From: a virus
Direction: 5' to 3' (one strand)
IMG/VR virus record: IMGVR_UViG_3300048838_000881
Location: 1-51,167 of that record
Length of the DNA stretch: 51,167 nt
The notes beneath the pieces were generated by a model. The model saw nothing but the letters and a program-made list of their open reading frames with translations, did no database searches and was not told the DNA's origin. Shown one piece after another: positions 48,186 to 51,167 of this stretch; within the stretch, counting starts at the first letter, position 1; every line of letters starts with the position of its first letter. The translations under genes and the position numbers were made by a program.

Positions 48186-48269
48186 ATGAAAGAACTCGCA
48201 ATTGACATAGCTAAACGTCTTATAGGAACGCCCTACATATGGGGCGGTTCTATGACCTGGATTGCTTAA
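48186..48269 (+). pseudogene. Remnant of an NlpC/P60 hydrolase
   Basis: ATG 48186 to TAA 48269 encodes 27 residues, MKELAIDIAKRLIGTPYIWGGS and a few more. AxxLIGTPYxWGG is the start of an NlpC/P60 domain, where the catalytic DCSG would come next. The frame ends before it. This is therefore the 5' end of a cell-wall hydrolase gene that has lost its catalytic part, replaced by the structural gene at 48297. Confidence 0.55.
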
Positions 48270-48296
48270 TATGATCGAAAGCAGACTTGATAAATT

Positions 48297-48662
48297 ATGA
48301 TCGCCATAACAACCAACACGCACCGCGTCTTTATCATCGCCGAAGCCACGGCGATGGCCGCCGACGTTGAAAGCGTGGTGATTGATTTTCGCGATATGCC
48401 GCTCGGCTCCGTGCAAGTCGTCTGGGAGAATGCCGATAGCACAGATGGCGAATTCAAACTTTACGCCAGCAATTTTTCGGAAGCGAATACGTTTACGGAA
48501 GATAACGCTATCCCGCTCAGCGATTTTGTCGTCACCTCGCCCTCGGGCTCGAAACTTTGGAGCTACGAGCGTTTAGCTTTTCGCTATATGATGCTAAAAT
48601 GGAAGTCGAACGGCACGTCAACCGGCACGATGAAAGCTATTGCGATTGGGAAAAAGACCTAG
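48297..48662 (+). CDS. Virion protein (121 aa)
   Basis: A small beta-rich protein (IIAEATAMAADVESVVIDFRD, VQVVWENADSTDGEFKLYAS). Its position directly after the fibre gene and a layout like short tail-tip or fibre-associated proteins suggest a virion role. No family recognised. It has no clear ribosome-binding site (upstream TTGATAAATT), so translation may depend on the preceding remnant. Confidence 0.55.
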   Translation: MIAITTNTHRVFIIAEATAMAADVESVVIDFRDMPLGSVQVVWENADSTDGEFKLYASNFSEANTFTEDNAIPLSDFVVTSPSGSKLWSYERLAFRYMMLKWKSNGTSTGTMKAIAIGKKT

Positions 48663-48665
48663 CCT

Positions 48666-49004
48666 ATGCCTATACTAGAGCTTCCAGGAACGATCGTTAG
48701 AACTGAGCCCGGAAGCCCGCTAGAGGTCACAAGCGAACGCCTTAGCATCGGCACGGTTCTAAACTATGCCCTGGCGACGGCTGACACCGAATACCCGATT
48801 GCACTGCCCGTCGGCGCGATAAATATCTTTTTTAACACGCGCCTAGGAAGTCTCACGTATGCTACGGCACCAGGGGGGCCTTATTTTTACGTCGGCCCCA
48901 TGGCGACCGTCGAGCTACGAAGCCTCGACCCCGCTGCTACGCCGACCCTCTACGTAAAATCATCAAAAGATAACGACACCTTGCAAGTTCACATGCAGAC
49001 CTAA
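48666..49004 (+). CDS. Virion protein (112 aa)
   Basis: A small beta-rich protein with several proline and glycine turns (LPGTIVRTEPGSPLEVTSE, TAPGGPYFYVGPMATVELRS). Similar in length and style to the neighbours. Four bases separate it from the previous stop. Function unknown. Confidence 0.55.
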   Translation: MPILELPGTIVRTEPGSPLEVTSERLSIGTVLNYALATADTEYPIALPVGAINIFFNTRLGSLTYATAPGGPYFYVGPMATVELRSLDPAATPTLYVKSSKDNDTLQVHMQT

Positions 49005-49034
49005 GCTAAAGCCCTGGCGCCCCGAGCCGATAGC

Positions 49035-49064
49035 CTCCTCGTTGATTTAAACACCCCCGAGGAG
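49035..49064 (+). promoter_or_regulatory. Hairpin that could sequester the ribosome-binding site of 49076
   Basis: CTCCTCG (49035-49041) is complementary to CGAGGAG (49058-49064), which contains the AGGAG ribosome-binding site for ATG 49076. A 7-bp stem with a 16-base loop could hide it from ribosomes. By eye only. Confidence 0.35.
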
Positions 49065-49075
49065 AACTTCGCCCC

Positions 49076-49903
49076 ATGTCTATTAATATAAATAAAATTG
49101 CATATGATTCGACGACCCCAGCCGACGGCGCTGCCCTCGCAGCTTTCGTGCGCACGTCCGCCGGAGCGCTGACGTCGACCAATATCGGCGGCAAAGAAGG
49201 GCTTGACGTCAACGTCATAAACGACATAGCGGTCGAGATCGACGGCGTCTATGATGCAGGCGACAACCTGACTCCAGATAATGTGGGCCTCGTCGGCCAC
49301 GTGCGCGACGCGGCGCCCGGCGCCGAAGAACAAACGCTGCGCCTAACGGGCGGAAATCCGAGCGGCGACGACCTTGACCCGGCAAATATTTTCGCCCTCG
49401 ATACGACCTCGTTCCTGCACGCCTGGGACGGCTCGGCGTGGGATAGGGTCGGCCTAACGAGCGGCGCGCTCAACGTTATGCCGCAGGGCAACGTTGCCGA
49501 CGACGCTGCCGACGCCGGAAACCCGATAAAAATGGGCGCGCGCTCCATAGATGCAGCTTTGACTGAGCTATCTGCCGCCGACGATCGCTCGGACCTGATC
49601 GTCGACTCGTATCGCCGCTTGCTTGTGTCCACTGCGCCGAACGTTGAGGGCTCCGTCGCTGCCGTCTCCGTAACGACGACCGCCGCTACGCTTGGAGCCG
49701 CAACGTCGGGCCGCAAGCGCGTCGTGATCGAGAATCGAGGCGCGAAGGCCATCGCCATCGGCTTTGCCGACACCGTGACGTTTGCATCGGGCCTCGTAAT
49801 CGACGCAAAAGCAAGCTGGTCGGAAGAAGTCGGTGAATTCGTGCCGCTATTCGCAATCTCCGAGTCCGGCACGCAAGACGTGCGCTTCATGCAGCTAGCC
49901 TAA
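49076..49903 (+). CDS. Virion protein (275 aa)
   Basis: A soluble, alanine-, aspartate- and threonine-rich protein. The first ~150 residues include DVNVINDIAVEIDGVYDAGDNL and a LRLTGGNPSGDDLDP segment, the C-terminal ~100 a beta-rich domain (GRKRVVIENRGAKAIAIGFAD, VRFMQLA). The C-terminal part resembles the 50294 protein (both contain KxVVIxNxG/ES-type strands and a G/A-rich end). Probably a tail-tip or fibre-associated protein. Followed by a terminator. Confidence 0.55.
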   Translation: MSININKIAYDSTTPADGAALAAFVRTSAGALTSTNIGGKEGLDVNVINDIAVEIDGVYDAGDNLTPDNVGLVGHVRDAAPGAEEQTLRLTGGNPSGDDLDPANIFALDTTSFLHAWDGSAWDRVGLTSGALNVMPQGNVADDAADAGNPIKMGARSIDAALTELSAADDRSDLIVDSYRRLLVSTAPNVEGSVAAVSVTTTAATLGAATSGRKRVVIENRGAKAIAIGFADTVTFASGLVIDAKASWSEEVGEFVPLFAISESGTQDVRFMQLA

Positions 49904-49946
49904 GAGAGACGACCTCCACGAACGTCCTCTTCTTCTTTCTCCTTCG

Positions 49947-49979
49947 CCCGGTTTAGCTTTTAGCTAAGCCGGGTTTTTT
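49947..49979 (+). terminator. Rho-independent terminator
   Basis: CCCGGTTTAGCT (49947-49958) pairs with AGCTAAGCCGGG (49962-49973), with one G-T pair and a TTT loop, followed by TTTTTT. It ends the 45-49.9 kb transcript. Confidence 0.9.
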
Positions 49980-49991
49980 GTTATACTTGCC

Positions 49992-50036
49992 GCATACTTT
50001 CGTATACCGCTGCATACTTGCATAAAAAGGTGCATA
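49992..50036. repeat. Four short GCATA repeats before the gene at 50041
   Basis: GCATAC at 49992 and 50012 and GCATA at 50020 and 50032 lie between the terminator and ATG 50041, with a GTATAC palindrome at 50002. They may mark a promoter or activator site for the last rightward genes. Function unproven. Confidence 0.35.
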
Positions 50037-50040
50037 ATCT

Positions 50041-50289
50041 ATGAACGAAGCGCCCCCTACGCTGCTCTCGGTGACCGACGTTGATCTTCGCCGCCTCGAA
50101 GCAACTATGAAAATTATAAAGCGAGGCGAATATAAGCTTGACGGAGAAGAAATCTTAGCTGCCGCGCAAGTCATAACCTGGCTATCGACCACGCACTCGA
50201 AAATCGAAGCGCTTCTCGCCCCGGCGCTAAACCCCAGCGTGCCAGCGCCGATAGATAAAAAGAAAAAAACAAAGACCCCTGGGGCCTAA
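50041..50289 (+). CDS. Hypothetical protein (82 aa)
   Basis: ATG 50041, preceded by AAGGTG about ten bases upstream. The product is a helical protein with a basic C-terminus (DKKKKTKTPGA) and one longer helix (EEILAAAQVITWLSTTHSKIEALL). Not obviously structural. It starts the last transcript of the window, which runs across the junction into the fibre-like gene. Confidence 0.55.
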   Translation: MNEAPPTLLSVTDVDLRRLEATMKIIKRGEYKLDGEEILAAAQVITWLSTTHSKIEALLAPALNPSVPAPIDKKKKTKTPGA

Positions 50290-50293
50290 CATT

Positions 50294-50611
50294 ATGGGCA
50301 TAACAACAAGCTCTGATCGCTCGGACGTTGTCGAAACGGGCCTAGATCATGCGGTGCTTACCGTGGGTACGACCATTACAGAAGTAAAGGTCGGCGCATC
50401 ACGCAACGCAACCCGACAAATTGTAGTTATCTATAATGAAAGCAACAATCGTACCCTTTGGTGGGGAAAATCAAGCGTGGCTAGTTCAGGTTCTGGGCGC
50501 GGGTTTCCTATTTTACCGGGGCAAAGCGTTTCGCTTCCCGTTGGCGATATCGGTATTTACATCATAGGCGAAGCATCAGGACAAACAGCCTGGGTTGCGG
50601 AGATAGGCTAA
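50294..50611 (+). CDS. Virion protein (105 aa)
   Basis: A beta-rich protein (LTVGTTITEVKVGASRNATRQIVVIYNESNNRTLWWG) with two W and several G. The stretch TRQIVVIYNES resembles a part of the 49076 protein. Its last base overlaps the ATG of the next gene (TAATG). Probably a fibre-associated or decoration-like protein. Confidence 0.55.
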   Translation: MGITTSSDRSDVVETGLDHAVLTVGTTITEVKVGASRNATRQIVVIYNESNNRTLWWGKSSVASSGSGRGFPILPGQSVSLPVGDIGIYIIGEASGQTAWVAEIG

Positions 50612-51167
50612 TGAATCCACTGCAAGGCCCGCTTAGCATCAACAATAACCGGGGCCTATACATAATGGATAGGCTAGCAACCCCAGCTACCTCGCAAGCT
50701 ACTGCCAACACCACAACTACACTCGACGCCGGCTCTTCACGTACCTGGATTTTTACAGGAACAGTAGCCGGGCAGATATTTAGGCTGCCCGATGCAACTA
50801 CGCTTATCGCGAATACATGCTACGAGCTTTGGAATTTTTCAACGCAGACCATAGCGATTCAAGATAACTCGGGCACTCTTCTAGCGACGCTTCGCGCTAA
50901 CGCGCAAACGTTTATCTTTCTTAGAGACAATACTACTAGCGCTGGGATTTGGGCGCTGACCTATACGCTTGATAGTGGTAACATTTTTGGAACGCAGCTT
51001 TATTACACTGAAGACAACACCGAAACTTCGACAAGTTCCACGACAACATTCCTTAACAAACTAAGCTTAACGCCCACAGATCCGTTGTCTTTCGGCAACT
51101 ATCTTGTGCAGTTTCAATTCCTTTGGCGCACTGCTAGTGCAGATAGAAAAATTGACATTAGAATTCG
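50611..51167 (+). CDS. Virion/tail-fibre-like protein, N-terminal part (continues at base 1)
   Basis: ATG 50611 opens a frame that reaches the end of the window and continues in frame at base 1 to TGA 351. The sequence (MNPLQGPLSINNNRGLYIMD, then TTTLDAGSSRTWIFTGTVAGQIFRL and LYYTEDNTETSTSSTTTFL) is beta-rich and threonine-rich. The join gives about 249 residues. The frame continuing through the overlap is strong evidence that the genome is circular. Confidence 0.75.
   Translation, partial: MNPLQGPLSINNNRGLYIMDRLATPATSQATANTTTTLDAGSSRTWIFTGTVAGQIFRLPDATTLIANTCYELWNFSTQTIAIQDNSGTLLATLRANAQTFIFLRDNTTSAGIWALTYTLDSGNIFGTQLYYTEDNTETSTSSTTTFLNKLSLTPTDPLSFGNYLVQFQFLWRTASADRKIDIRI
51010..51167. repeat. 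Right copy of the 158-bp end overlap
   Basis: Same sequence as bases 1-158 with one mismatch (A here at 51136, C at 127). See the entry at 1-158. Confidence 0.9.

Noticed and set aside
51010-51167. Short direct terminal repeat as the physical genome ends
   Set aside because: The repeat lies inside an open gene that reads through the join and has a mismatch between copies. Assembly overlap of a circular or permuted genome explains it better.
1-51167. CRISPR array, tRNA genes, integrase, attachment site or CI-type repressor
   Set aside because: I looked for regularly spaced repeats, cloverleaf-like segments, tyrosine/serine recombinase motifs and long helix-turn-helix repressors and found none. 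Small tRNA-like elements could be missed by eye.

Overview
This window is one complete tailed-bacteriophage genome, opened inside a tail-fibre gene. The last 158 bases (51010-51167) repeat bases 1-158 with one mismatch, and the reading frame that starts at 50611 runs off the right end and continues in frame at base 1, so the unit genome is a circle, or a circularly permuted molecule, of about 51,009 bp. The gene set (HK97-type terminase, portal, S78 protease, capsid, head-tail connectors, tail-assembly chaperone with a frameshift site, 1,262-residue tape measure) is that of a long-tailed siphovirus. A lipobox lipoprotein, several signal peptides and an M15 endolysin flanked by small membrane proteins point to a Gram-negative host, which I cannot name. 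I see no integrase or CI-type repressor and no tRNA, so a lytic life cycle is more likely.

Layout, left to right. (1) 1-4631, rightward: end of a tail-fibre-like gene, a second virion-like protein, a permuted papain-like hydrolase, a lipoprotein resembling six-hairpin glycosidases, and a lysis cassette (M15 endolysin plus holin/spanin-like membrane proteins). (2) 4669-11479, mostly leftward: DNA metabolism, with VRR-NUC nuclease, family A DNA polymerase, DnaQ-type exonuclease, a zinc-ribbon protein, a possible ssDNA-binding protein and an SNF2-type helicase. (3) 11745-12340, three small rightward genes starting with a ribbon-helix-helix protein. (4) 12294-19541, leftward: a DNA glycosyltransferase of the TET-associated (TAGT) type beside a frameshifted ParB-like gene, then about twenty small, tightly overlapping accessory genes. 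One of these carries a helical hairpin like that of the anti-CBASS/anti-Thoeris proteins Acb2/Tad1. (5) 19820-22284, rightward: a basic 33-residue leader peptide coupled to a primase-polymerase/SF3 helicase, followed by a non-coding block of repeated and inverted 10-mers (22291-22578) that looks like a replication origin. (6) 22797-51167, rightward: packaging, head, connector, tail and fibre genes, interrupted by a GIY-YIG homing endonuclease at 44347-44979.

How the parts fit: the primase-helicase acts at the adjacent iteron region, and the family A polymerase, exonucleases, SNF2 protein and VRR nuclease do replication and recombination. The TAGT glycosyltransferase and the small leftward genes are candidates for DNA protection and counter-defence. 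The rightward late region builds the virion and ends, through the circle, in the lysis cassette. Most worth a second look: two paralogous secreted proteins inside the head-tail cassette, the Acb2/Tad1-like protein, the orphan glycosyltransferase with its split ParB partner, the iteron origin, a 14-residue repeat tail protein, and an 8-mer (CCAGGGGG) that recurs about ten times more often than chance.
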